Below are positions 54,439 through 62,679 of a stretch of 64,000 nucleotides of DNA, piece after piece; the first letter of the stretch is position 1; each line of letters begins with the position of its first letter. Under the pieces are notes generated by a model, which saw nothing but the letters and a program-made list of their open reading frames with translations, did no database searches and had not been told where the DNA came from. Source of the DNA: Rhizobium tumorigenes (lineage in GTDB: Bacteria > Pseudomonadota > Alphaproteobacteria > Rhizobiales > Rhizobiaceae); contig NZ_CP117255.1 in assembly GCF_003240565.2 (NCBI RefSeq), forward strand, positions 186,001-250,000, written 5' to 3'. The position numbers and the translations under genes were made by a program.

Positions 54439-54986
54439 TGGGTAGAGACGTCCTCGTGCATCTTCGGGCCAGCTGCAAGACTGTCGCCCTGGCGGCAGTC
54501 AGTGCGGCGCTGTTGACCATCCCCGGCGCGTTTGCCGAGGACACGGCAAAGCCGGCGGTCGATCCATCGAGCAGCCAGGACGAGATCCGCCAGTTCTGCA
54601 CCAACATCGCGGAGCCCGCTCGCGACCAGCGCTACCTGCTGCAGAAGCAGGCGCTGGAAAAACTCCAGGCCGATGTCGACGCCCGCATTGCCATCATGGA
54701 CAAACGCAAGGCCGAGTACGAGGACTGGCTCAATCGCCGCAACGACTTCCTTGCCAAGGCCGATGACGGCCTCGTCCAGATCTACAAGAACATGAAGCCG
54801 GATGCAGCAGCTGCCAGTCTCAACGACGTGAAGATCACCATCGCTTCGGCGATCATCATGAAGCTGAAACCAAGCCAGGCAAGCCTCATCCTCAGCGAAA
54901 TGGACCCGCAGAAGGCGGCGACCGTGACCAACATCATGTCCAGCGCGTCTGATCCGAACACGTCGAAGGCCAAGGACACACAATGA
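54435..54986 (+). CDS. motE: Periplasmic motility chaperone MotE
   Basis: A 183-residue secreted protein at the position of S. meliloti MotE, a disulfide-linked periplasmic chaperone needed for stability of the motor protein MotC. Signal peptide near residues 12-34 (KTVALAAVSAALLTIPGAFA). Mature protein is mostly helical, with a coiled-coil-like stretch (LLQKQALEKLQADVDARIAI, MDKRKAEYEDWLNRRN) and the C-terminal MgtE_N-like segment (KLKPSQASLILSEMDPQKAA). One cysteine (QFCTNI) remains in the mature part. It overlaps flgI upstream and flgH downstream by four bases each. Confidence 0.9.
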   Translation: MMGRDVLVHLRASCKTVALAAVSAALLTIPGAFAEDTAKPAVDPSSSQDEIRQFCTNIAEPARDQRYLLQKQALEKLQADVDARIAIMDKRKAEYEDWLNRRNDFLAKADDGLVQIYKNMKPDAAAASLNDVKITIASAIIMKLKPSQASLILSEMDPQKAATVTNIMSSASDPNTSKAKDTQ

Positions 54987-55696
54987 ACAAGTCGCTCCCC
55001 GTCACATTGGCTGCAATGGTGTTCCTCGGCGGTTGCCAGTCGCAGGCGATCAAGGAGATCGGCCGGGCGCCGGCCATGAGCCCGATCGGCAGCGGGCTGC
55101 AATACGCCCAGACGCCGCAGATGTCCCTCTATCCGAAGCGGCCGCATCAGGTGGCCCAGGGCTATTCGCTGTGGAGCGATTCCCAGGCGGCGCTGTTCAA
55201 GGATGCCCGCGCGTTGAATGTCGGCGACATCATGACGGTCAACATCTCGATCAACGACAAGGCCAACTGGGATAACGAGACCAATCGCGACCGGACCAAC
55301 AAGAGCGGCATGAACTACGACGTCAACGCCAATATTCTGGGCTGGAACCCGAAGACGACGGGAACCGGTACATACGGCTCTGACACCTCCACCGACGCCA
55401 AGGGCAAGATGCAGCGCTCCGAGCAGGTCACACTGCTGGTCGCCGCCGTCGTCACCGGCATCCTGGAAAATGGCAACCTCGTCATCAGCGGCTCGCAGGA
55501 AGTCCGCATGAACCAGGAAATCCGCATTCTCAACGTCGCCGGCATTGTCAGGCCGCAGGACGTCACGGCCGAGAATACCATCTCCTATGAAAAGATTGCC
55601 GAAGCCCGCATCTCCTACGGGGGCCGCGGTCGCCTGACGGAAATCCAGCAGCCGCCGCGCGGCCAGCAGGCCGTCGACCTTCTGTCGCCATTGTAA
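54983..55696 (+). CDS. flgH: Flagellar L-ring lipoprotein FlgH
   Basis: A 237-residue outer-membrane lipoprotein forming the L ring. The lipobox is FLGGCQSQ, with Cys18 the lipidated residue. Family blocks: SLWSDSQAALFKDARALNVG, DIMTVNISINDKANW, SGSQEVRMNQEIRILNVAGI and VRPQDVTAENTISYEKIAEA. Length fits the family (about 230). The start overlaps the motE stop by four bases. fliL starts 36 bases downstream. Confidence 0.96.
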   Translation: MNKSLPVTLAAMVFLGGCQSQAIKEIGRAPAMSPIGSGLQYAQTPQMSLYPKRPHQVAQGYSLWSDSQAALFKDARALNVGDIMTVNISINDKANWDNETNRDRTNKSGMNYDVNANILGWNPKTTGTGTYGSDTSTDAKGKMQRSEQVTLLVAAVVTGILENGNLVISGSQEVRMNQEIRILNVAGIVRPQDVTAENTISYEKIAEARISYGGRGRLTEIQQPPRGQQAVDLLSPL

Positions 55697-55732
55697 CGGC
55701 TGCAGACGAGACACAACGAAAGGCGGACCGTC

Positions 55733-56239
55733 ATGGCAGACGACGAAGACGGCAAGAAAAAGAAGAGTGCTTTGATCCCGTTGATCGCCGGCGTGCTGGT
55801 GCTGACACTGGTCGGCGCCGGCGGCGGCTGGGCAATCGGCAAGATGGTTGCGCCGAAGATCCTCACTGCGGAAAAGGCCCAGGCAGCCGAGGCAAAGCCC
55901 GAGGCTGGCGGCAAGAAGGGCGAGGAGGGCGCGCTGCCAACCATTGTCCCCGAGGCCAACGGCATCCTGCAACTCGACCCCATCACATCCAACCTCGCCT
56001 ACCCATCGGAAAACTGGGTTCGGCTCGAGGTCGCATTGATGTTCAAGGGGCCGACGGACGTCAAGATGGCGGAAGACATCCACCAGGATATCCTCGCCTA
56101 TATCCGCACGGTTTCCCTCCAGCAGATCGAGGGTCCGCGCGGCTTTCAATATCTTAGGGACGACATTCAGGAACGTGTTGACCTGCGCTCGGAAGGGCGC
56201 GTATCGAAGGTGATGTTCAGAACCTTCGTCATCGAATGA
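55733..56239 (+). CDS. fliL: Flagellar basal-body-associated protein FliL
   Basis: A 168-residue single-pass membrane protein around the stator. N-terminal charged tail (MADDEDGKKKKS), then a membrane helix (ALIPLIAGVLVLTLVGAGGG) and a periplasmic domain with NWVRLEVALMFKGPTDVKMA and the C-terminal KVMFRTFVIE, the conserved FliL end. The ATG follows AAAGGCGGACCGTC. Its stop overlaps fliP by four bases (ATGA at 56236). Confidence 0.94.
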   Translation: MADDEDGKKKKSALIPLIAGVLVLTLVGAGGGWAIGKMVAPKILTAEKAQAAEAKPEAGGKKGEEGALPTIVPEANGILQLDPITSNLAYPSENWVRLEVALMFKGPTDVKMAEDIHQDILAYIRTVSLQQIEGPRGFQYLRDDIQERVDLRSEGRVSKVMFRTFVIE

Positions 56240-56973
56240 TTCGATTTCTATGCTTTTTCATCGCCATCATGGCGGTGCCCGAGTTGGCGGCGGCGCAACA
56301 GCTTCCGACAGACCTCTTCAACGCGCCTGTCAGCGGCTCGGCAGCGGCCTGGATCATCCGGACTTTCGGCCTTCTGACCATCCTGTCGGTGGCTCCCGGC
56401 ATCCTGGTGATGGTCACCAGCTTCCCGCGCTTCATCATCGCGTTTTCGATCCTGCGCTCCGGCATGGGCCTCTCCACCACCCCGTCCAACATGATCCTGC
56501 TAAGCCTGGCGCTGTTCATGACTTTCTATGTCATGGCACCGACTTTCGACCAGGCATGGAAGGATGGCGGCGCGCCTCTTCTGGCAAACCAGATCAATGA
56601 GACGGAGGCCGTGCAGCGCATCGCCGAGCCGTTCCGCACCTTCATGTCCGCCAATACGCGCGAGAAGGACATCAAGCTGTTCGTCGATCTCGCCCAGGAA
56701 CGCGGCCAGACAGTCGTCGTCGACAGCAAGATCGACTACCGTGTTCTTATTCCAGCCTTCATGATTTCCGAGATCCGCCGCGGCTTCGAGATCGGCTTCC
56801 TAGTTGTGCTGCCATTCCTGGTGATCGATCTTATCGTCTCGACCATCGTAATGGCGATGGGCATGATGATGCTGCCGCCGACGTCCATTTCGTTGCCGTT
56901 CAAGATCCTGTTCTTCGTGCTGATCGACGGCTGGAACCTGCTGGTCGGCAGCCTCGTCCGATCCTTCCACTGA
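56236..56973 (+). CDS. fliP: Flagellar type III export protein FliP
   Basis: A 245-residue export-gate protein with a cleavable signal (IRFLCFFIAIMAVPELAAA) and about four membrane segments. FliP hallmarks: APGILVMVTSFPRFIIAFSI, LRSGMGLSTTPSNMILLSLA, RVLIPAFMISEIRRGFEIGF and the end MMLPPTSISLPFKILFFVLI, DGWNLLVGSL. Last gene of the plus-strand block; fliQ and fliR are not here, as is usual in rhizobia where they lie further downstream. Confidence 0.97.
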   Translation: MIRFLCFFIAIMAVPELAAAQQLPTDLFNAPVSGSAAAWIIRTFGLLTILSVAPGILVMVTSFPRFIIAFSILRSGMGLSTTPSNMILLSLALFMTFYVMAPTFDQAWKDGGAPLLANQINETEAVQRIAEPFRTFMSANTREKDIKLFVDLAQERGQTVVVDSKIDYRVLIPAFMISEIRRGFEIGFLVVLPFLVIDLIVSTIVMAMGMMMLPPTSISLPFKILFFVLIDGWNLLVGSLVRSFH

Positions 56974-57034
56974 GCTGATTTGATATAAATCGCAACGCCA
57001 GAGCCGGCGCCGGAGTATCCCCGGCGCGCGCCAG

Positions 57035-58978
57035 CTATTCTGCGGCGATAGCGTGCGGATTTTCGTCCTCTACCATGAACGGCACCGTGCGCGGGGGCAG
57101 GGCGGGCACGTCGAAATGGTCGGGCTCCAGTCCTTGTCTGCCGCGCTCGTACATGGTTTCAAAAGCCATCTGCAGGTGATCGCAGAAGCGCTCTGCGTCG
57201 AACAGCGGCATGATGTAGCGGTTGCGGATGAGCCGATCCTTGTATTCCTGCACAAGGAGCCGATCGTTGGCCAGTGCAACGGCCATGTCCTCGTAGCCCT
57301 GCATGTCCGGAGCAACCAGTTCCGGTACGCCGATGCCATTCAGCAGGCTCTCGCTAACCCTGGACGCGAAGTTCGTGCCCTTTAGGGTCAGGACGGGCAG
57401 GCCGCCCCAGAGTTGTTCCGACGTCGTGGTATGGCCGTTGACGGGAAAGGTATCGATGCCAAGGTCTGCCAGTGCCTGACGGTCCATGTGCTCGTCATAG
57501 CGGATGCGGGTGGTGAATACGATGCGCTTGCGATGGATGCCGCGTGCCTCGAAGCGGGCGGCAAGGTTGGCTTCCGCACGCGGTCCGTTGCAGATGATCC
57601 ACAGCACGGTGTTCTTGGTCCGCCGGAGGATATTGCACCAGACGTCGACCATGTTGGAAGTAATCTTGCGGTTGCCGTTGAATGACGCAAACACGAAGGC
57701 GTCTTCCGGCAGGCCGTGCTTGGCACGGCTCGTCGGGCGCGGCTTCGGGCGATGGGTCGGGTCGTTCGGCTGGTAGCATTCCGGCAACCTGCAGAATTTT
57801 TCGTGGAAATGCACCTTCGAGGCATCAGGAAGGACGTAGTGGTCGCCGATGATGTAGTCGAGGTCGATGTTGACGGTCGTGCCAGGAAAGCCAAGCCAGG
57901 CAACCTGGATCGGCGCCGGCATGTGGTTGAGGATCTTTGCCCTCGTATCCTTGGTGTGGCCCTTGAGATCGACGAGGATGTCGATGTTGTGAGACCGGAT
58001 GAGATCCGCTGCTGCCTTGTCGCTCATGTCACGGACATCGACGACCTGGCCCCACTTGGAAAAGTCGAAGGGTTGGGCCTGCTGGCTGTCGAGCGGCGAG
58101 TGGTCGAACAGGACGATCTCGAAACGATCCCTGTCCTGCAACTCGAGAACGCGCTGCATCAGTTTCATCGTCGCATGGCCGGGCCAGAAGTCCGATGACA
58201 GATAGCCAAGACGGATCTTCTCGCTCCATGTGTGCGGCATCTTGCGGCGCTTGTCGCTGTGCCCTTCGGCAATCGGGGAGGAGTCGTGCACCGCGAGCTT
58301 GTTCAGGGCTTCGTCACCACACCAGTGCAAGTGGAAGAAGGGGTTGTCGTAGCGGACGTAGTCGAGCTTGCCCGAAGCCGTTGCCGCATACACCGGTGCC
58401 GCCTGGATATCGATGGTGGCAAGGTCCGAAAACTCGCGGCTGAAGATCAGGCTCAGTGTTCGGAAGGTGATGTTGTCGGGATATCGCTTGAAAAGCGTTG
58501 CCGCGATATGGCGGTTGCCGTCGTCGTAGAGATCGTCGCTCAGGAGCTTGGCCGCCAGGGTCAGGTGGCGCAGGTGCAATCCGTCGGCTAGGATCTTCTT
58601 GAGACCCCCCAGCAGTGCCTTCTCCTGTCGTGCGAGCAGGATGGTGGCCAGCACGAACGCCACGTCGGGGTCCTTGAGAGCCACCGGGAAGATCAGCGAG
58701 CCGATAGCCAGCGCTTCGTCTTCATTGCCGCTCTCGAAGTGCAGCAAAAGAGCCTCGCGCAAATATTCCTCCCGCACGGGCGTCTGGCGACCCGCGAGTT
58801 CGAAAGAACTGGCCGCCTCGGATTTGAAGCCGAGTTTCTGCAGTGTCTTTGCAAGCAGGGCGTAGGTTTTCGGCGAGGTATCGACGTCGATCAGCTCGTT
58901 GAGCGCCTCGAGGGCCCGCGTGTAGTGGCCTTTTCTGTAGTGATCGGAGGCGATCGAAAAAGCAGCTTTGTAATTCAA
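57035..58978 (-). CDS. TPR plus O-GlcNAc-transferase-like (GT41) glycosyltransferase
   Basis: A 647-residue cytoplasmic protein. Residues about 1-230 are helical repeats of TPR type (KGHYTRALEALNELIDVDTS, YALLAKTLQKLGFKSEAASS). From about 255 to 610 the SPINDLY/OGT-type GT-B domain is clear: KIRLGYLSSDFWPGHATMKL with the conserved His, DILVDLKGHTKDTRAKI, PIQVAWLGFPGTT, FASFNGNRKITSNMVDVWCN and FPVNGHTTTSEQLWGGLPVL, ending in TNFASRVSESLLNGIG. It should transfer a sugar from a nucleotide sugar to protein Ser/Thr. It sits between fliP and four flagellin genes, antiparallel to them; flagellin is the obvious candidate substrate, by analogy with Caulobacter FlmG. The start is TTG at 58978 with GGAG eight bases upstream. 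Confidence 0.88.
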   Translation of the reverse strand: MNYKAAFSIASDHYRKGHYTRALEALNELIDVDTSPKTYALLAKTLQKLGFKSEAASSFELAGRQTPVREEYLREALLLHFESGNEDEALAIGSLIFPVALKDPDVAFVLATILLARQEKALLGGLKKILADGLHLRHLTLAAKLLSDDLYDDGNRHIAATLFKRYPDNITFRTLSLIFSREFSDLATIDIQAAPVYAATASGKLDYVRYDNPFFHLHWCGDEALNKLAVHDSSPIAEGHSDKRRKMPHTWSEKIRLGYLSSDFWPGHATMKLMQRVLELQDRDRFEIVLFDHSPLDSQQAQPFDFSKWGQVVDVRDMSDKAAADLIRSHNIDILVDLKGHTKDTRAKILNHMPAPIQVAWLGFPGTTVNIDLDYIIGDHYVLPDASKVHFHEKFCRLPECYQPNDPTHRPKPRPTSRAKHGLPEDAFVFASFNGNRKITSNMVDVWCNILRRTKNTVLWIICNGPRAEANLAARFEARGIHRKRIVFTTRIRYDEHMDRQALADLGIDTFPVNGHTTTSEQLWGGLPVLTLKGTNFASRVSESLLNGIGVPELVAPDMQGYEDMAVALANDRLLVQEYKDRLIRNRYIMPLFDAERFCDHLQMAFETMYERGRQGLEPDHFDVPALPPRTVPFMVEDENPHAIAAE

Positions 58979-59171
58979 GAGCCTAACTCCACGCGGATCG
59001 TGATGACAGTCAGGGACGGACGACGCCCGTCTCCAGAGATTCGAGTGCCATAATGGCGCTCGGACCTTGCGTCAGGCCGGAGCGTAAATTAGCGGATTCA
59101 GCAGTCGTTAATGATGACTCCAAGGACTCCGGCGGTTCCAAAAGGATTTAAGTAGTTGGAAATAAATAGAT

Positions 59172-59187
59172 GTGATTTTGATCACAC
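59172..59187 (+). promoter_or_regulatory. Perfect CRP-type palindrome upstream of the first flagellin gene
   Basis: TGTGATTTTGATCACA, that is TGTGA-N6-TCACA, matches the classical CRP half-sites exactly. It lies about 115 bases before the flagellin start, in the divergent gap with the GT41 gene. Binding by a rhizobial CRP/FNR-type protein is inferred, not shown. Confidence 0.5.
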
Positions 59188-59265
59188 ATGACGGGTTTGG
59201 TGTTCATTAAGATGACACCGAGGCATGAAGCCGCTCCGTGATCGCCGGTAAAAAAGTCCGGTAAT

Positions 59266-59295
59266 GTCCCTCCATTTGTATCCAGTCCAGGGGAC
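59266..59295 (+). promoter_or_regulatory. Leader hairpin covering the Shine-Dalgarno of flagellin gene 1
   Basis: GTCCCT at 59266-59271 can pair with the Shine-Dalgarno AGGGGAC at 59289-59295, nine bases before the ATG. A CCGG...CCGG pair (about 59246-59262) lies just upstream. The same two-hairpin layout recurs before the other three flagellin genes. Confidence 0.65.
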
Positions 59296-59303
59296 AAACC
59301 TAA

Positions 59304-60218
59304 ATGACGAGCATTAAAACCAACAACTCCGCAATGGCTGCATTGCAGACCTTGCGGAATGTCAACACCAACCTGAACAGCACGCAGAAGGCTGTCTCCA
59401 CAGGTCTGCGCATCTCCCAGGCTTCTGACAATGCGACCTACTGGTCGGTTGCCACGACGATGAAGTCCGATGTCGGCGCACTGGGTGCAGTCTCCGACAC
59501 GCTCGGCCTCGGTGCTGCCAAGGTCGATACCGCCTACACCGCGATGGATAGCGCCATCGACATCGTTGGCCAGATCAAGGACAAGCTTGTCACGGCCAAG
59601 GAAGGCAGTGTCGACAAGACGAAGGTTCAGGCAGAACTTACCCAACTCCAGTCGCAGTTGCAGAGCGTCGCGCAGTCGGCTTCGTTCAACGGCGAAAACT
59701 GGGTCGTCGCTGCCTCAGGTGGCGATGCTTCGGTCGTTTCTTCCTTCGTTCGCAACGCTTCCGGCGGCGTATCGGTTTCGTCAGCTACATACACGTTCGA
59801 CACAGGCGCCAAGGGCAACGTCCTGTTCGGCTCCGTTTCTGGTAAGATCGACACGACGTCGGGCATTCTCGGAACCAAGGATTCCAGCGCCGGCAACTTC
59901 TCGGTCTCCAGCCTGAACATCAAGGGCATGACGGGCGGCCAGATCGACAGTGCCATGAACATGGTGGAAACCGCTCTGTCTGCCATGACGAGTGCTGCTG
60001 CACAGCTGGGCTCGCTGTCGAGCCGCATCGACCTGCAGACATCGTTCGCCTCTTCGCTCAGCGACGCTATCACCTCGGGTGTTGGCAAGCTGGTCGACGC
60101 CAACATGGAACAGGAATCGAGCAAGCTGTCTGCCCTGCAGACACAGCAGCAGCTGGCTATCCAGTCGCTGTCGATCGCCAACTCCTCGTCGCAGAGCATC
60201 CTGTCGCTCTTCCGCTAA
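59304..60218 (+). CDS. flaA: Flagellin FlaA-type (first of four)
   Basis: A 304-residue flagellin subunit, exported and polymerised into the filament. The conserved N-terminal D0/D1 helices (TLRNVNTNLNSTQKAVSTGL, RISQASDNATYWSVATTMKS) and C-terminal ones (QTSFASSLSDAITSGVGKLV, DANMEQESSKLSALQTQQQL) are typical rhizobial flagellin. The central variable domain is short (about 135-205), as in complex-filament rhizobia. No Cys is present. The start MTSIKTNNSAM follows the leader hairpin. Identified as flaA by position next to the GT41/fliP side. Confidence 0.93.
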   Translation: MTSIKTNNSAMAALQTLRNVNTNLNSTQKAVSTGLRISQASDNATYWSVATTMKSDVGALGAVSDTLGLGAAKVDTAYTAMDSAIDIVGQIKDKLVTAKEGSVDKTKVQAELTQLQSQLQSVAQSASFNGENWVVAASGGDASVVSSFVRNASGGVSVSSATYTFDTGAKGNVLFGSVSGKIDTTSGILGTKDSSAGNFSVSSLNIKGMTGGQIDSAMNMVETALSAMTSAAAQLGSLSSRIDLQTSFASSLSDAITSGVGKLVDANMEQESSKLSALQTQQQLAIQSLSIANSSSQSILSLFR

Positions 60219-60270
60219 GCGAAGAATACGGATCGTTCGCGATCGGTAAACCTTCCTAAACAAAGAATTA

Positions 60271-60300
60271 ACCGCGCCTCTCTAAGGCGCGGTTTTTTTT
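60271..60300 (+). terminator. Terminator of flagellin gene 1
   Basis: ACCGCGCCT, loop CTCTA, AGGCGCGGT and eight T residues. Nearly identical sequences end flagellin genes 2 and 3. Confidence 0.92.
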
Positions 60301-60342
60301 AATCTATTTCTTCTTTGACGTTCTTCTTTCCTTAACTGTATT

Positions 60343-60377
60343 GGTGTCATCTAGGCCTATGAAACGGCGAGTTAACC
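60343..60377 (+). promoter_or_regulatory. Conserved promoter-like block before flagellin gene 2
   Basis: GGTGTCATCTAGG at 60343-60355 and GTTAACC at 60371-60377, with GAAACGGC between them. The same block precedes genes 3 and 4. It is about 100 bases upstream of the start, so it fits a promoter/activator region with a leader of about 90 bases. Confidence 0.6.
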
Positions 60378-60436
60378 CTAACATTAAAGGTTAACAGGCA
60401 TGATGCTGGATGCCGTTTCCGGCCCTGACCCGGAAT

Positions 60437-60466
60437 GTCCCTTCTATTAACCAGTGCCAAAGGGGC
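60437..60466 (+). promoter_or_regulatory. Leader hairpin covering the Shine-Dalgarno of flagellin gene 2
   Basis: GTCCCTT at 60437-60443 is complementary (one G-U pair) to AAGGGGC at 60460-60466, the ribosome-binding site of the gene at 60477. A TTCCGG...CCGGAA hairpin lies directly before it (about 60417-60435). Confidence 0.7.
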
Positions 60467-60476
60467 AATGAATCCT

Positions 60477-61397
60477 ATGACAAGCATCAACACCAACAAT
60501 GCGGCAATGTCTGCTCTGCAGACACTGCGCAACGTCAACGCAAATTTGACGAGCACGCAGACTGCCGTTTCGACTGGCCTGCGCATTTCCAAGGCTGCCG
60601 ATAACGCCACCTATTGGTCGGTCGCCACCACGATGAAGTCGGATGTCGGCGCTCTCGGTGCAGTATCCGACGCCCTCGGCCTCGGTGCAGCCAAGGTCGA
60701 CACAGCCTACACTGCCATGGACAGCTCGATCTCCATCGTCAGTCAGATCAAGGACAAGCTCGTCACTGCCAAGGAAGGTAGCGTCGACAAGTCCAAGGTT
60801 CAGGGCGAACTCACCCAGCTCCAGGCACAGCTGAAGAGCGTTGCCACATCTGCTTCGTTCAACGGTGAAAACTGGGTCGTTGCAGCTTCCGGCGGTTCCG
60901 CTTCGGTCGTGTCTTCCTTCGTTCGCAACGCTTCCGGCGGCGTTTCCGTCACCACGTCGGCCTTCGCCTTCGACGCCAGCTCGCAGGGCAACGTCCTGTT
61001 CGGCTCCGACGGCTCCGGCGGTGCCAACCTGACGACAGGTATCCTTGGCTCTGGCAAAACAATCGGCTCGTCGAGCTTCTCGGTCTATAGCCTTGATATC
61101 AAGGGCATGACCGGCGCCGGCATCGATAGCGCCATGAATATGGTGGAATCGGCTCTGTCTGCGATGACCAGCGCTGCTGCACAGCTGGGTTCGCTGTCGA
61201 GCCGCATCGATCTGCAGACATCGTTCGCCTCTTCGCTCAGCGACTCCATCACCTCGGGTGTTGGCAAGCTGGTCGACGCCAACATGGAACAGGAATCAAG
61301 CAAGCTGTCTGCCCTGCAGACACAGCAGCAGCTGGCCGTGCAGTCGCTGTCGATCGCCAACTCCTCGTCGCAGAGCATCCTGTCGCTCTTCCGTTAA
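60477..61397 (+). CDS. flaB: Flagellin (second of four)
   Basis: A 306-residue flagellin with the same N- and C-terminal helices as gene 1 (MTSINTNNAAMSALQTLRNV, then RISKAADNATYWSVATTMKS; C-terminal MEQESSKLSALQTQQQLAVQ). The middle differs: FDASSQGNVLFGSDGSGGAN and SGKTIGSSSFSVYSLDIKGM. The last 215 bases of gene and stop are nearly identical to gene 1. The start ATG at 60477 has AGGGG 11 bases upstream; an ATG three codons earlier (MNP) is less likely because it is too close to that site. Symbol by position only. Confidence 0.92.
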   Translation: MTSINTNNAAMSALQTLRNVNANLTSTQTAVSTGLRISKAADNATYWSVATTMKSDVGALGAVSDALGLGAAKVDTAYTAMDSSISIVSQIKDKLVTAKEGSVDKSKVQGELTQLQAQLKSVATSASFNGENWVVAASGGSASVVSSFVRNASGGVSVTTSAFAFDASSQGNVLFGSDGSGGANLTTGILGSGKTIGSSSFSVYSLDIKGMTGAGIDSAMNMVESALSAMTSAAAQLGSLSSRIDLQTSFASSLSDSITSGVGKLVDANMEQESSKLSALQTQQQLAVQSLSIANSSSQSILSLFR

Positions 61398-61446
61398 GCG
61401 CAGAAGGGTAAAAGTCCGGCCGCTGGCCGACTCTTAAAAATAGGTT

Positions 61447-61477
61447 AACCGCGCCCCCCTAAGGCGCGGTTTTTTTT
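61447..61477 (+). terminator. Terminator of flagellin gene 2
   Basis: AACCGCGCC, loop of seven, GGCGCGGTT and a T run. Same stem as after gene 1. Confidence 0.92.
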
Positions 61478-61519
61478 ATCTAAATTTTCGCCAGCTCTTC
61501 AGTTTTCATTAACCATGAT

Positions 61520-61555
61520 GGTGTCATCTAGGGTTATTGAAACGGCAAGTTAACC
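61520..61555 (+). promoter_or_regulatory. Conserved promoter-like block before flagellin gene 3
   Basis: GGTGTCATCTAGG at 61520-61532 and GTTAACC at 61549-61555 with TTGAAACGGC between. Same block as before gene 2, one base longer. Confidence 0.6.
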
Positions 61556-61614
61556 TCTGCGATTTGGGTTGCTAGGCATGATGCTGAAAGCTGTTTCCGG
61601 CACAGACCCGGAAT

Positions 61615-61642
61615 GTCCCTTTTAATCACGCCGCCAAGGGGC
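61615..61642 (+). promoter_or_regulatory. Leader hairpin covering the Shine-Dalgarno of flagellin gene 3
   Basis: GTCCCTT at 61615-61621 pairs with AAGGGGC at 61636-61642, ten bases before the ATG. TTCCGGCACAGACCCGGAA directly upstream forms the first hairpin. Confidence 0.7.
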
Positions 61643-61651
61643 AAAAATCTT

Positions 61652-62572
61652 ATGACGAGCATCAACACCAATAATGCTGCGATGGCAGCCCTTTCCACAT
61701 TGCGTGGAATCAACAGCAATCTTCAGATGACCCAGGGCGCCGTGTCTTCGGGCCTGCGCATTTCCAAGGCTTCAGACAACGCAGCTTACTGGTCGATTGC
61801 CACCACGATGAAGTCGGATATCGGCGCTATCGGCGCAGTATCGGACGCCCTCGGTCTTGGCGCTGCAAAGGTCGACACGGCCTACACGGCAATGGATAGC
61901 GCCATCGACATCGTCGGCCAGATCAAGAACAAGCTCGTCACCGCCAAGGAAGGCAGTGTCGACAAGGCAAAGGTCCAGGAAGAACTCGGTCAACTTCAGG
62001 CCCAACTGAAGAGCGTTGCTGAATCGGCCTCCTTCAACGGCGCAAACTGGGTCGTTGCCGCTTCGGGCGGTTCTGCTTCGGTCGTCTCCTCCTTCGTTCG
62101 CAACGGTTCGGGCGGCGTTGCTGTCACCGAGTCTGCATACGCTTTCAACACCTCTTCGCAAGGCAACGTGTTGTTCGGCGTCAACAGCGCCGGCGGTGCT
62201 GAAACCAGCTCCGGCATTCTGGGCAGCCCCGAACCAATCGGCACTTCCTCGTTCTCCGTTTACAGCCTTGATATCCGCGGCATGACCGGTTCCGGCATCG
62301 ATAGCGCCATGAACATGGTGGAATCGGCCCTGCAGGCCATGACCACTGCTGCTGCCCAGCTTGGTTCGCTGTCCAGCCGCATCGACCTGCAGACGACGTT
62401 CGCCTCGTCGCTGAGCGATGCCATCACCTCGGGTGTCGGCAAGCTTGTCGATGCCAACATGGAGCAGGAATCGAGCAAGCTCTCGGCGCTGCAGACACAG
62501 CAGCAGCTGGCGGTCCAATCGCTGTCGATTGCCAACTCCTCGTCGCAGAACATCCTGTCGCTGTTCAAGTAA
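61652..62572 (+). CDS. Flagellin (third of four)
   Basis: A 306-residue flagellin. N-terminus MTSINTNNAAMAALSTLRGI, then NSNLQMTQGAVSSGL and RISKASDNAAYWSIATTMKS; C-terminus QTTFASSLSDAITSGVGKLV and DANMEQESSKLSALQTQQQL. Its variable centre resembles that of gene 2 (NTSSQGNVLFGVNSAGGAET, IGTSSFSVYSLDIRGM). It probably corresponds to flaD or flaC of other rhizobia; the symbol is not decided. Start at 61652 after AGGGGC and 10 bases. Followed by its own terminator. Confidence 0.92.
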   Translation: MTSINTNNAAMAALSTLRGINSNLQMTQGAVSSGLRISKASDNAAYWSIATTMKSDIGAIGAVSDALGLGAAKVDTAYTAMDSAIDIVGQIKNKLVTAKEGSVDKAKVQEELGQLQAQLKSVAESASFNGANWVVAASGGSASVVSSFVRNGSGGVAVTESAYAFNTSSQGNVLFGVNSAGGAETSSGILGSPEPIGTSSFSVYSLDIRGMTGSGIDSAMNMVESALQAMTTAAAQLGSLSSRIDLQTTFASSLSDAITSGVGKLVDANMEQESSKLSALQTQQQLAVQSLSIANSSSQNILSLFK

Positions 62573-62602
62573 GCCCACGCTTACTACATCGGCCAGTCAC
62601 AG

Positions 62603-62634
62603 AACCGCGCCCCAACGGGCGCGGTTTTATTTTG
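62603..62634 (+). terminator. Terminator of flagellin gene 3
   Basis: AACCGCGCCC, loop CAAC, GGGCGCGGTT, then TTATTTT. A 10-bp stem of the same GCGC type as after genes 1 and 2. Confidence 0.9.
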
Positions 62635-62679
62635 TCGATAAGCGATTAAAGCCAAAGTTAACGATCTGTTAACCAAATT

